NCBI GenBank assembly: GCA_029564115.1
Contig: JAKQQP010000146.1
Coordinates: 1 to 51,301, forward strand
Direction: 5' to 3'
DNA: 51,301 bases
Source of the DNA: Candidatus Rifleibacteriota bacterium
Lineage (GTDB): Bacteria; Riflebacteria; Ozemobacteria; Ozemobacterales; Ozemobacteraceae
Below, in pieces: positions 15,753-24,538 of the stretch (positions within the stretch are counted from its first letter, which is position 1; each line of letters begins with the position of its first letter). The notes beneath the pieces were generated by a model, which was given only the letters and a program-made list of their open reading frames with translations, was not told the DNA's origin and ran no database searches. A program made the position numbers and the translations under genes.

Positions 15753-17102
15753 CTACTCCCCAAGAGATTTTTTTGCCATATCTATGTCTTTGATCATGGC
15801 CTGAGCATCTTTGCCAAGCTTATCAGACGGAACAAGACTGATCACTTTTTGAAAAGCGGTGATCGCCTGATCAAAGGCCTGGTTGTCGCCGGCCAGACCT
15901 TTGTCTGTCCAGGCCAGGCCAAGGTGGTAATTGAATTCGGGGTTATCTGACTGAACAGCCAGGGCAGCATCGTATTTAGCAATAGCCTCATCGAGCTTGC
16001 CCTTTTTGTAAAGCTCATAACCTTCAGCATGTAAAGCTACAGCTTCGGCGGTCTTTCCGGGGTCACCAACAGCTGCAGTATCACTGGCAGCGGCACCTTC
16101 TCGGCGTTTTTTCAGTTTGGCCCAGACATCATCTTTTTTCTTTTCGGCTTCTTCTTTTTCGCGGGCTTCGCGTGCCAGTCGCTCTTCTTCCTGGAGTTTC
16201 AGAGCAAGAAGTCGCTGATTTTCATTTTCACGCCAGCGCCCCAACGCGGCAAACACCGGCTCGAGGCGTTCAGCATAAATACCGGGGCTGGCTTTGAGAG
16301 GGGCGAGAATCTTTTCGGCATCGGCGTAAAGCCCATTAACAAACTGCAGAGTGCCATAAAAATATCTGCCCTCAACGTCGTCAGGCGAACTCGCATATCT
16401 GGCAGCAAAAACCTCATTACCTCTGGCGAGCAGACCTCTGTCGTTCTGTGCGGCAAGACCAGGGTCAGCGATAATGCGGGCAAAATACAGATCAAGAGCG
16501 GCGTTGAGCCCATCGCTTTCGAGTCGGGCAAAAACTTCAGCCAGGGGGCCGCTATCGGCAGCAAAATATTTTTTCAGCTCAAGATCTTTCTCGACGGGTT
16601 TTTCAGGCTCGATGCCGATGCCTTCAAAGGCAAGCAGACTGTTGTCCCCGGCGTCACGGGTAACTTTGCTTTCGGGTATCACCAGGCCAAACTGACGCAG
16701 CTTTGTGCCCGAAGCAATCCGGGTGAGAGCTTCGCGAACCACAGGATCGACCATCTGTGTTGCAGCGGGCTTTTTTATTTCTCCGAGCATTTTCTGCAAT
16801 TGAACCACCCTGGGGTGATCAGGCGCCTGTAAAGAGGCTTCAGATAAAACCCTGCGGGCCTTATCGACATTTTTAAGATCGATATATACCTGTGCCAGCC
16901 AGACCTGAGCCGAAAAATTCTGGCGGTCGATCAACAAAACGTTCTCGAACTCGAGGGCGGCGTTCGCCAGTTCCCCTTTGTCGTAGCACTCCTGGCCGGC
17001 CTTGAGAAAAATGGCGATGTCTTCGTCAGTCTGGGTGAGGCCGGGAAGTGGAATCGCCAGGCCAGCAAGCAAAAAGATCGCTATAATAAAAGTATTCTTC
17101 AT
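15753..17102 (-). CDS. Periplasmic TPR-repeat protein
   Basis: 449 residues. Sec signal peptide MKNTFIIAIFLLAGLAIPLP with cleavage near GLT-Q. Two TPR blocks: residues about 27-110 (AGQECYDKGELANAALEFENV, VYIDLKNVDKARRVL) and about 360-445 (GYELYKKGKLDEAIAKYDAAL, GLAWTDKGLAG). Between them is an alpha-helical middle and a highly charged coiled coil (EEERLAREAREKEEAEKKK, about 305-340). TPR proteins of this kind scaffold envelope complexes. Its start overlaps the FG-GAP gene's stop by four bases, so the two are made together, at the end of the glmM-pilin operon. A pilotin- or PilF-like role is possible. Confidence 0.88.
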   Translation of the reverse strand: MKNTFIIAIFLLAGLAIPLPGLTQTDEDIAIFLKAGQECYDKGELANAALEFENVLLIDRQNFSAQVWLAQVYIDLKNVDKARRVLSEASLQAPDHPRVVQLQKMLGEIKKPAATQMVDPVVREALTRIASGTKLRQFGLVIPESKVTRDAGDNSLLAFEGIGIEPEKPVEKDLELKKYFAADSGPLAEVFARLESDGLNAALDLYFARIIADPGLAAQNDRGLLARGNEVFAARYASSPDDVEGRYFYGTLQFVNGLYADAEKILAPLKASPGIYAERLEPVFAALGRWRENENQRLLALKLQEEERLAREAREKEEAEKKKDDVWAKLKKRREGAAASDTAAVGDPGKTAEAVALHAEGYELYKKGKLDEAIAKYDAALAVQSDNPEFNYHLGLAWTDKGLAGDNQAFDQAITAFQKVISLVPSDKLGKDAQAMIKDIDMAKKSLGE

Positions 17103-18412
17103 TTAAAGTTTATTTCCTGGCCGAGAACGGCAATTCTGATGCTGTTGCGTGCCCGGGTCGGAAAAACGTGCAGCTGTTTGCCGGTATAGTTGATGCCACC
17201 GGCGGCGATCATTTCAAGAAAACCGTCACCGTTGAGGTCAGCAAGAGTCAGTGGGGCTACTGTCTTGCCGATAAATTTAGGGTAACCGCTCAGAGGCGTG
17301 CCGTTACGGGACAGCGCCATGATATATCCGGCTTTGATACCGGCTCCTTTGGGATCCCAGGCGGTAAAAACCATGTCGAGGCGCCCATCACCATCGATGT
17401 CGAGAATGCGAGGGGCATGATAAATTGAATGGCCCGTCTTAAAAGGCCAACCTGGCCGGGGTGAGCCATTTTTATCACAGACGACTATTGTGCCGTCGGC
17501 CTGGGCGATAACAAACTCATCGCGGCCATCGCCGTCGAGGTCAGCAAGTTTTGGTGCGGTATGCGCCCCGTCAGTCAACGGAAATTCGCTGATTTTTTTT
17601 CCTTCGTTATCCCACATGATAAATTTGCGATCAGGAGTGGTGGTGAATATTTCTTTGATGCCATCGCCATTGATATCGCCAGCATCGACGTTGAAGGGCC
17701 AGGTCATGTTGGCGGCGGTCTCCTGCGGCCAGCCACGAGCCTGGGAGCCAGACTCGTTCAGAACCATTACCTTGCCGCTGTCGTCTTTGGCTATTATCTC
17801 TTTGACGCCGTTGCCATTAAGGTCGCGAGCGACGATTGCAGCAGAAACTGAAGAATTCATTCTGACCTCCCAGAGGAGGTGCCCCTGTTCGTCGATTCTG
17901 CTGACCGTACCGGCCTTGGAACCGATAAACACGTTGCGAATCCCGCTGCCATCAACGTCAGCGATCTCAGGAGCAGAAACGAGGATTTTACCTCTGGTAT
18001 CGAGAACCCATTTTTCGCGACCAAGGGCGTTGAGGCAGTAGACTTTGCCATCCTGGGAGGCCACTACTATTTCAGTGCGACCGTCATTGTCTAGATCGGC
18101 CAGCTGAACATCGGCAAGAATAGGCCCACCGGTCTGTTTCGGCCAGTATGGAGGCCGAAAAATCTCTTTGCCGGTCGATGAAAAAATGTGAACTTTACCA
18201 TCAGTGGCCCCGAAAATTATGTCTTTTTTACCGTCACCATCAAAGTCTTCGATAACTTTAGGCTGGCCGTAAATATCACCATGCACCTGAGCTTCGAAGC
18301 CAGAAAAGCCCTGTGCAGCAGCGATGCCGGCGAGGCCGGCTGACCAGATACAGGCAGCCAGACAACATCTGACTGCGCCACGAATCCATGTCGATTTTTG
18401 GTCGATCTGCAC
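17099..18412 (-). CDS. Secreted FG-GAP/VCBS beta-propeller, possible PilY1-like tip protein
   Basis: 437 residues from GTG 18412, with GGGAGG seven bases upstream. Signal peptide ending near AAA-Q (about residue 33). Eight FG-GAP repeats with Ca-binding-type loops DxDxDG or DxNxDG start at Asp56, 106, 152, 197, 246, 291, 338 and 392, about 48 residues apart, so the whole mature protein is one propeller of about eight blades. Between them run PQQ-like strands (GKVYCLNALGREKW). No pilin motif or anchor. It lies directly downstream of pilV-, pilW- and pilX-like genes (15 bases after pilX), in the place that pilY1 holds in Pseudomonas. Repeat 3 (DVDGSGIRN) and 4 (DLNGNGVKE) are slightly off consensus. 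A generic secreted propeller without pilus link remains possible. Confidence 0.88.
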   Translation of the reverse strand: MQIDQKSTWIRGAVRCCLAACIWSAGLAGIAAAQGFSGFEAQVHGDIYGQPKVIEDFDGDGKKDIIFGATDGKVHIFSSTGKEIFRPPYWPKQTGGPILADVQLADLDNDGRTEIVVASQDGKVYCLNALGREKWVLDTRGKILVSAPEIADVDGSGIRNVFIGSKAGTVSRIDEQGHLLWEVRMNSSVSAAIVARDLNGNGVKEIIAKDDSGKVMVLNESGSQARGWPQETAANMTWPFNVDAGDINGDGIKEIFTTTPDRKFIMWDNEGKKISEFPLTDGAHTAPKLADLDGDGRDEFVIAQADGTIVVCDKNGSPRPGWPFKTGHSIYHAPRILDIDGDGRLDMVFTAWDPKGAGIKAGYIMALSRNGTPLSGYPKFIGKTVAPLTLADLNGDGFLEMIAAGGINYTGKQLHVFPTRARNSIRIAVLGQEINFK

Positions 18413-18427
18413 GGTTTTACCTCCCGT

Positions 18428-18925
18428 TCAATACACGACGTGATCGCGATAGATCTTTACCAGTGTTCGCATTTCAGCTACCACGCCGGTTGGCCTGGCA
18501 ATACCCTGGGTGGTTACTTCCCAGATGTCGTAGTTGCCAACGAGCACCCCTTTAGAATGGTGAGGAACATTGTAGAAACTGCGATTGCCGTCTTCATGGG
18601 GCTTGACACTGACGACCCGGTATTCCCCGTCGGAAAAAACCATATTGTATTCTTTGTCTATGCGGTCAGTTGTATACTTTGATGGATATGCAAGGTTGTG
18701 ATTGTTCATATTGTACTGATTGCATATATTCATTTTAACCTTTTCGATGGCGGCCTGGGCAAAATTACGCGCTTTTATTCTCTGCGATTCGACCAGAATC
18801 ATATCGGTACTCAACCTCGAACTGAGCCAGTAAGCGACACCCATGATGCCGAAAATGACCAGCATGATAAGTGCAGTCATGGCGATAAAACCGCGGCGCC
18901 GAGCTGAAGCTCTGTTTTCAATCAT
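18428..18925 (-). CDS. PilX/GspK-like minor pilin
   Basis: 165 residues. Starts MIENRASARRRGFIAMTALIM: a basic leader, Gly12 before Phe13 as the likely prepilin peptidase site, then a hydrophobic helix to about residue 35. At mature position 5 there is Thr instead of Glu. Loss of Glu5 is typical of GspK, the tip pseudopilin, and fits PilX-like GFIAMTAL starts. The globular part is short (VFSDGEYRVVSV, TTQGIARPTG). It overlaps the pilW-like gene by eight bases. Probably part of a pilus-tip or pseudopilus complex. Confidence 0.82.
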   Translation of the reverse strand: MIENRASARRRGFIAMTALIMLVIFGIMGVAYWLSSRLSTDMILVESQRIKARNFAQAAIEKVKMNICNQYNMNNHNLAYPSKYTTDRIDKEYNMVFSDGEYRVVSVKPHEDGNRSFYNVPHHSKGVLVGNYDIWEVTTQGIARPTGVVAEMRTLVKIYRDHVVY

Positions 18926-19586
18926 ATTGTTTCACCGTTTTTACGCATACCAGATCAGTCTCGAGACGCACCGCAAAATCGACGTTTTCGACGCGGTTTT
19001 CCCCGGAAATATTGAATTTAACGTGGATCTGCCTGATATCACCGCTATCACCGACAAACTGAAGATCGGCAACATTTTCGGCGATGGCTTTGCGTTTGCT
19101 GTTACCGTTGTAATCCTGGCTTTCTCTGAACAGTTCGCCCTTTTCGAGGAAGTAGCGCACCCGATCGCGTCGAACAAGGTCGTTGATCGAGGTCAAAAAG
19201 AATACAACCTCTTCGCCGCCGTTGTCGGGGTTTTTATCTTTATCGTAGATAGTGACAAGATTGGGAAAAAGGTCGCCGATCTTTTCGCCCTGAAGGTAGA
19301 GATGCCCATCTTCGTCTTGCCTGAGAATGGGATTGATCTGCTTGAAGTCGGTGAATATCTGCTTCATTACGAGCTGAATGCGCTGGTTGAATTCCATGTG
19401 CTTCTGGCCCCAGGCAAAAGTTGCCAGGTTGCTGCGAAAAACCATGATCAGAGTCAGAGCGATAAGTGCGATCACCAGAGCCGAAACGCTAAGCTCTACA
19501 AGTGTAAAACCGCCTATGCCGGGCCTTTTAAAGTCAGAACCGGTGGCAGGCAGGCTATTGCGGTTGATATCGGTAGATTTACACAT
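18918..19586 (-). CDS. PilW/GspJ-like prepilin
   Basis: 222 residues. A 26-residue leader ends at Gly26, followed by FTLVELSVSALVIALIALTLIMVF: classic type III prepilin motif with Glu at mature position 5 and an N-terminal helix. The globular part contains QLVMKQIFTDFKQINPIL, a shape common in PilW/GspJ proteins, and VEVVFF-like beta strands. It starts one base after the stop of the pilV-like gene and overlaps the pilX-like gene, so the three are coupled. The long leader is usual in this family. Confidence 0.9.
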   Translation of the reverse strand: MCKSTDINRNSLPATGSDFKRPGIGGFTLVELSVSALVIALIALTLIMVFRSNLATFAWGQKHMEFNQRIQLVMKQIFTDFKQINPILRQDEDGHLYLQGEKIGDLFPNLVTIYDKDKNPDNGGEEVVFFLTSINDLVRRDRVRYFLEKGELFRESQDYNGNSKRKAIAENVADLQFVGDSGDIRQIHVKFNISGENRVENVDFAVRLETDLVCVKTVKQYD

Positions 19587-19587
19587 A

Positions 19588-20058
19588 TCAAAAGTTCGTA
19601 GAAGTTTTTAAATTTAACGAGTTGGTGTTCGCACGGTAGGTCAGCAGACGAAATTCTTTGGGCATGCCGTTTTCGAGCCATGAAAGGAGAACAGTAAGCT
19701 GATAAAGGTTGGTTTCATTGGCACCGGTGCCCAGAATCGTGTGCCCAGGCGCAGTTTCGATAGTCAGAGTACCGGATGCCCGGTATTTTTTCACGAAATC
19801 AGCTGGCAATTTGAACTCAGGGAAGTTTTTATCGGGGATGGCGATGGTCGCCGGCACGGTTTTCCAGATGAACGAGTCGCTGCGGGCGCGGTCAAGAATG
19901 TTTTGCGCCGCAATCGAAGCTTCGAGAATGACCCCGCCCTTTTCGACAGTTCTCGTGCCACTTAGAAACATCAACAGAACCGGGACAACTCCGACGCCGA
20001 TGATAAAAACGGCCATCAGAACTTCTACCAGCGAGAACCCCAGTTTTTTATTCATCAA
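19588..20058 (-). CDS. PilV/GspI-like prepilin
   Basis: 156 residues. Leader MMNKKLG, then FSLVEVLMAVFIIGVGVVPVL with Glu at mature position 5. The region ILEASIAAQNILDRAR matches the PilV/GspI group (AxxxAqnild). Short globular domain ending in SLNLKTSTNF. It overlaps the TPR lipoprotein gene by four bases upstream and is followed by the pilW-like gene after one base. Confidence 0.9.
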   Translation of the reverse strand: MMNKKLGFSLVEVLMAVFIIGVGVVPVLLMFLSGTRTVEKGGVILEASIAAQNILDRARSDSFIWKTVPATIAIPDKNFPEFKLPADFVKKYRASGTLTIETAPGHTILGTGANETNLYQLTVLLSWLENGMPKEFRLLTYRANTNSLNLKTSTNF

Positions 20059-20654
20059 TATCCCCGCCTTTTTCTGGCTTCAACGTCGGGAGCGATGTGT
20101 TCCTGTTCGTATCTTTCAAAATTTTTCAGATAGGCGATACCGGCTCTGGCATTCTCGGCAGCGTGTGAATTCGGATAATTCTCGACAATACGCTCATAAG
20201 CCTTCAAAGCCCTGTCGTTAGACTTATTGCGAAAGAAAAGCTCGGCAATGCACAATTCGGCGATGCTGGCTTCTTCGGTGTTGGGGTAACGCTGAATAAG
20301 TTCATCAAAAAGCTCGATCGCCTTTGTAAAGTCGCCCTTTTCCATGAGCTCGACACCACGCAGATACTGGGTTTCAAAAAACGAATTTGCCGGGGCCGGC
20401 ACATTTTTGCGAGCTGTCCGGCTGGCGTCGATTGAATAATTGAGCCCGGTTTTTTCGAGAAGTTCGGCGGGCCGATCGGCGACTCCATTTTTTTCGCCTG
20501 CCCCTGCCTGGCCAGCTGTTTCAGAAATTACCCGTCGCCCGGAACCTGGTGTTGAACCCTGGCTGTCACCGGCTTTTCGGCAGCAGCCATGAGAAAACGC
20601 GAGAGCAGAAATCAGCAAAAAAACTGCGGCTGATTTTTCCGGCAGGTTCTTCAT
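20055..20654 (-). CDS. TPR lipoprotein
   Basis: 199 residues. Type II signal peptide: MKNLPEKSAAVFLLISALAF then SHGC with the lipid Cys at residue 24. After a low-complexity linker rich in Gly, Ser and Thr come TPR or Sel1-like helices: YLRGVELMEKGDFTKAIELFDELIQRYPNTEEA, given here by its parts LMEKGDFTKAIELF and RYPNTEEAS, then DRALKAYERIVENYPNSHAA. The pattern is like BamD/YbgF C-terminal TPRs. It starts four bases after glmM and overlaps the pilV-like gene by four bases. In this setting it could help assemble or anchor the pilus machinery in the outer membrane. Confidence 0.85.
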   Translation of the reverse strand: MKNLPEKSAAVFLLISALAFSHGCCRKAGDSQGSTPGSGRRVISETAGQAGAGEKNGVADRPAELLEKTGLNYSIDASRTARKNVPAPANSFFETQYLRGVELMEKGDFTKAIELFDELIQRYPNTEEASIAELCIAELFFRNKSNDRALKAYERIVENYPNSHAAENARAGIAYLKNFERYEQEHIAPDVEARKRRGY

Positions 20655-20658
20655 CGCT

Positions 20659-22008
20659 TTAACAAAGGTGGCACGAAATAGTCTTGGCGATACTTTCGAC
20701 CAGACCTTTTATCTCGCCCTCGTCAGGCCCTTCGGCCATGACTCTGACCAGGTCTTCGGTGCCGGAAGGGCGAACGAGAACCCGCCCACGACCCGATAAT
20801 CGTTTTTCGGTATCACGGATGATATCGACAATTTCAGGAACAGCATCAAAATTTTTGCTTTTAACTCTGATATTTACAAGCACCTGTGGCAGTTTGCTCA
20901 TAACGCCGCTGAGTTCTTTGATGGAAGCGCCGGTTTCACGCATGATTCTCAACAGATTACATGCGGTAAGCAGCCCGTCGCCAGTGGTTGCATGCTCGGC
21001 GAGAATAATATGGCCGCTCTGCTCACCGCCGACAATAGCCTGGGTCTTCTGCATTTCTTCGAGCACGAAACGGTCGCCGACGCGGGTTTTAAAGACCTTG
21101 ATATCGTGATTGCGCATCGCCAGATCGAGCCCAAGATTGGCCATAACAGTCGTGACCAGAGCATTGCCGGGCAACTTTTCGCGATCTTTGAGAAATTTGG
21201 CGGTGATGGCCAGAATGAAATCTCCATCGATTATATCGCCATCACTCGAAACTGCAATAACACGGTCTGCGTCGCCGTCGAACGAAAAACCGACGTCGAA
21301 GTGCTCTTTTTTCATGACGTCAAGAATGGCATTTATGAAGGTCGAGCCAACCCGATCATTTATATTCGTGCCATTCGGAGCAACGCCAATGGCATCAACG
21401 CTGTACCCCAGATCGGAGAAAAACTTCGGAGCCCAGCGAGCAATGGCCCCGTTGGCGCAATCGAGAGCGATCTTCAGTTTGCGGGCCCCGACGTTTTCGC
21501 CGGCAATGCGGGCAAGACTGTTTAACCAGAAAGTTATCGATGAATCATCGATGTTTATTGTACCAACATCCGCACCGGTAGGCATTTCAATGCGATTATT
21601 GGCTATCAGTTCTTTTTCGATGGCCTCTTCGATTGCATCGCTGATTTTATAGCCATCGGCCCCGAAAATTTTGATGCCGTTATCGGCAAAGGGGTTATGT
21701 GAAGCGCTGATCATAACTCCGCCCAACCCTTGCAGTTCACGGGTAATATAGGCAACGGCCGGTGTCGGCACGACGCCAAGCAATCTGGCTTCGGCGCCCA
21801 TCGAGGCTACCCCGGCAGCGACGGCGTGCTCGAGCAGATCGCCTGACTTGCGGGTATCCTTGGCAATGAAGACCGGACGGCCTTGCTTTTTATGGTTGAG
21901 CATCAGCTGTTTTGTCGCCAGTTGAGCAATTTTATAAGCGGTATTACCATCGAGAGGGAAACGGTTGGCAAGGCCTCGAACACCATCGGTACCAAAAAGT
22001 CGGCCCAT
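20659..22008 (-). CDS. glmM: Phosphoglucosamine mutase GlmM
   Basis: 449 residues, normal length. Converts glucosamine-6-phosphate to glucosamine-1-phosphate for peptidoglycan and LPS precursors. Start MGRLFGTDGVRG; active-site loop MISASHNPFADNG with phospho-Ser103; metal loop SFDGDADR; sugar-binding GGEQSGH; phosphate-binding VRPSGTEDLVRVM. AGGAG lies nine bases before the ATG and an extended -10 promoter about 35 bases upstream. It is the first gene of the operon that continues into the pilin genes. Confidence 0.97.
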   Translation of the reverse strand: MGRLFGTDGVRGLANRFPLDGNTAYKIAQLATKQLMLNHKKQGRPVFIAKDTRKSGDLLEHAVAAGVASMGAEARLLGVVPTPAVAYITRELQGLGGVMISASHNPFADNGIKIFGADGYKISDAIEEAIEKELIANNRIEMPTGADVGTINIDDSSITFWLNSLARIAGENVGARKLKIALDCANGAIARWAPKFFSDLGYSVDAIGVAPNGTNINDRVGSTFINAILDVMKKEHFDVGFSFDGDADRVIAVSSDGDIIDGDFILAITAKFLKDREKLPGNALVTTVMANLGLDLAMRNHDIKVFKTRVGDRFVLEEMQKTQAIVGGEQSGHIILAEHATTGDGLLTACNLLRIMRETGASIKELSGVMSKLPQVLVNIRVKSKNFDAVPEIVDIIRDTEKRLSGRGRVLVRPSGTEDLVRVMAEGPDEGEIKGLVESIAKTISCHLC

Positions 22009-22041
22009 TGTTCAGCACTCCTGAAAATCAACTTTTCAGAA

Positions 22042-22050
22042 AGTATAACA
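22042..22050 (-). promoter_or_regulatory. Extended -10 promoter of glmM
   Basis: Minus strand TGTTATACT (TATACT at 22042-22047), 34 bases before ATG, in the 196-base gap after the V-ATPase genes. No clear -35 box. Shares TGTTATACTTT with the promoter at 15717. Confidence 0.6.
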
Positions 22051-22132
22051 CAGCGACAAAACTGAGGCTATAAATTAATCAAAACACTGTCAGAAAGGGC
22101 AGAATCAGAAAAAACTTCAACCCAAAAGCGAA

Positions 22133-22163
22133 GCGCCCCGGCTTCGCAATGAAGCGGGGGCGC
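22133..22163 (-). terminator. Terminator of the V-ATPase operon
   Basis: Nested stem: outer GCGCCCC/GGGGCGC and inner GCTTC/GAAGC around ATTGC, 41 bases after the atpK stop, followed on the minus strand by TTCGCTTTT. The stem is strong, the U-tract moderate. Confidence 0.6.
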
Positions 22164-22204
22164 CGCAAGCGTCTGCTGACGCTGTCAGAAAACCGAAAAA
22201 TTCA

Positions 22205-22705
22205 TCAGGGAGCCACAGCCGCAGCTGCTTCGACTGCCTTGATCATCACTTCGGAGTTCAGAATGAGAATACCAGTAACGAGAGCGAACAGCCCGACAGA
22301 TTCGGCAACACCCATGGCCACGACGATATTACCGAAGCCTTTGCCGCCGTTTTCAGTGAGACATCTGACGCCGGCGCCGCCGATCATGCCCTGAGCATAC
22401 GCTGAATAGAGTTCACAGAGACCTACGCCAATGGCAATACCGAAAAGTACGGGGCCGTTTTCAGGAGTTCCGGCATAAGGAGCCATCATCAGAAAAAGAA
22501 TCAGGCAGTAAAGAGTCTGGCTGACAGGCATACCCACGAGACCAACGAACTTACCAGAAAGGGGCTTGCCTTCCTTGCCTTCTTTGGCCCAGCCACCTGC
22601 CGCTGCAGAACCTGCGGCATGAACACCGAGAGCACTACCAACGCCACCAAAGCCCATGATCAGACCGAGAGAGATTTTTCCGAGAATTGACATGAGAGAC
22701 AACAT
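22205..22705 (-). CDS. atpK: V-type ATPase subunit K (proteolipid)
   Basis: 166 residues: two fused helical hairpins, four membrane helices (about 8-38, 52-76, 85-113, 125-150). Forms the ion-carrying rotor ring. Residues at the Na+ site of Enterococcus NtpK (Thr64, Gln65, Tyr68, Gln110, Glu139) have counterparts here at similar spacing: Ser62, Gln63, Tyr66, Gln105 and Glu135, with Ser136 after the Glu as in Na+-type c-rings. Only the second hairpin keeps the carboxylate. AAGGAG precedes the ATG. It is last in the operon, followed by a terminator. Confidence 0.95.
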   Translation of the reverse strand: MLSLMSILGKISLGLIMGFGGVGSALGVHAAGSAAAGGWAKEGKEGKPLSGKFVGLVGMPVSQTLYCLILFLMMAPYAGTPENGPVLFGIAIGVGLCELYSAYAQGMIGGAGVRCLTENGGKGFGNIVVAMGVAESVGLFALVTGILILNSEVMIKAVEAAAAVAP

Positions 22706-22726
22706 ATTTTCAGCTCCTTGCTAAAT

Positions 22727-24523
22727 TTACTTGATTTCCCTGAAGGGATCGTATTTACGCCCGGCCCAGTCGAGTTCAAGGTGATTCGAGAACTCAAGAA
22801 GGTTCAGACGCACGCCATGTGCCAGAATACCGATAATACACAGAATAATATTGATACCGTGACCAAGAATCCAGACGGGCAGCTTCAAAATCGGCAGCGT
22901 CATCCCCAGTAAGGTAACCGGCGGCAACATGGCGCCGATGTTGTTGAAAGCCTGGGCAACCTTGCCGCCAGCCAGACCTACAGCCCATAGACGGATATAG
23001 CTGAGAATGTCTGAGAAAGCTGCTGAGGCATTCTGCAGAATCGAGAGAAACCCTGCAAAAACACTCTTGAAAATATTGAAAGAAGGTGCGGTAAACAGCA
23101 GAATCAAAGTCAGCGATACCTTGAACAGGGGAACAGACCATTCAGATGGCATAACGAAACCACTGCCCAGAATAAGCTGACAGATCAAACCATACATGGC
23201 CCAGATAAAAATTATCCAACCGGCTTCGCCCAGAATCGAAAGATCGATTTTGCGGCGGCGTATCTTCATGACGTGAGCCAAAGTAAGGTGCAATACCCCG
23301 ATAAAGAAACACAGGCCCTGCAATAGAGCTGAGCCGCCTTTGCTCTCCGGGTCGAATTTGTGCGATTCAAACAACCTGTAACTTTCTCCGAACCAGGCGT
23401 TGGTGAGCAGACCATAAATCGTTGCCCCCCCAAAGAGCATCATGCCAAGTTTGAGAAAATTCGGATCAGCGCCGCGCCTTACCAGCGGGCGATAAGCCAG
23501 AGCGAGAGGAAGCAGCACTACAAGACCATAGCCAGCGTCTGCGACCAGAAAGGCCGCAAAAACAGTCAACATCGACAAAAACAACCCGCTGGTATCGGGT
23601 TCGTTGTAGCTGGGCGTCAACCCCATGAAGTCATACAGCGGTGCGATGCTCTGAAAAACAGGCGGGTTGTCGAGCCTGGTAGGAGGTGCGTCTTCCTCAC
23701 CCGGTTCTTCAAAGCTCATGCCCACATTCACTTCGGCTTCTTCAAAAGACTTCTGCAGGTCAGCAACGCTGCTTTCAGGGCACCAGCCGGTTAAAACAAA
23801 TATTTCATCGGCGGTATGGACCCCTGATTCGACTTCAGAAAAACGGCGGCGATTAAGAAGCTTGACGTAGTATTTTTCGACATCTTCACGCCGCAGGGCC
23901 AGACATTCAAGAGCCTGCTGATGGTCAGCAATGGCGCGTTGGCACGCCTGAATTTCATCGCTGAGCTCCCCGGCTTCCCTTTCCGGGAGGGGGATTTCAG
24001 TGAATTTATCAGAGGCTTTGACGTCATTACGGGAAGCGGCAGCAAAGATGCCATTGCCGTCAACGTCTTTGATGAGACTGACGATTTCGGCTTCGATCTC
24101 GGCAGCGTCAGCAATCGCACCCTTGAAAAAAGCGATTTTCAGACCTTCTTTTTTCAGCCAGGCAACGTCATCCAGACCGAGCGCTCCCCAGCTGGCAACT
24201 TCTTCAAGTTCGCGGCTGAGAGCGATGATTTTTTCTTTGAGTTCGTGTATGGCACGGCTGTTGGTAAGAGTTTCTTCAACCAGCCGGGTCGGAGTACCGG
24301 GTGTGGCGATATGCTCTTTGGTGCAATCAGGCGTAACCTGCGAGAGCAGATTGATTGCCTTGAAGCAGTCATTGAGGGCCTCACCGATGGTTAAGGGAAT
24401 CTTGACACTGGCCGGATCGACCGGCTCGACGTGAACGATTTCGGCCAGGCGCAATATCTCGATAACCTTCTCACGTTCAGCTGTTCTGGCGGCCAGGAGA
24501 AGCTTCTTCATTTTACTGATCAT
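22727..24523 (-). CDS. atpI: V-type ATPase subunit I (a-subunit homologue)
   Basis: 598 residues. The N-terminal half is the cytosolic stalk domain, with coiled coil regions (TNSRAIHELKEKIIALSRELEEV in parts, about 90-115, and 190-225). The C-terminal half has about seven or eight membrane helices, from about 300 (GLFLSMLTVFAAFLVADAGY) onward. The region LSILQNASAAFSDILSYIRLWAVGLAGGKVAQAF holds the essential Arg of the a-type subunit (SYIRLWAVGLAG). Forms the ion half-channels facing the K ring. GGAG lies six bases before ATG; it follows atpD by 15 bases. Confidence 0.94.
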   Translation of the reverse strand: MISKMKKLLLAARTAEREKVIEILRLAEIVHVEPVDPASVKIPLTIGEALNDCFKAINLLSQVTPDCTKEHIATPGTPTRLVEETLTNSRAIHELKEKIIALSRELEEVASWGALGLDDVAWLKKEGLKIAFFKGAIADAAEIEAEIVSLIKDVDGNGIFAAASRNDVKASDKFTEIPLPEREAGELSDEIQACQRAIADHQQALECLALRREDVEKYYVKLLNRRRFSEVESGVHTADEIFVLTGWCPESSVADLQKSFEEAEVNVGMSFEEPGEEDAPPTRLDNPPVFQSIAPLYDFMGLTPSYNEPDTSGLFLSMLTVFAAFLVADAGYGLVVLLPLALAYRPLVRRGADPNFLKLGMMLFGGATIYGLLTNAWFGESYRLFESHKFDPESKGGSALLQGLCFFIGVLHLTLAHVMKIRRRKIDLSILGEAGWIIFIWAMYGLICQLILGSGFVMPSEWSVPLFKVSLTLILLFTAPSFNIFKSVFAGFLSILQNASAAFSDILSYIRLWAVGLAGGKVAQAFNNIGAMLPPVTLLGMTLPILKLPVWILGHGINIILCIIGILAHGVRLNLLEFSNHLELDWAGRKYDPFREIK

Positions 24524-24538
24524 TGTTTTCTCCTTTCT

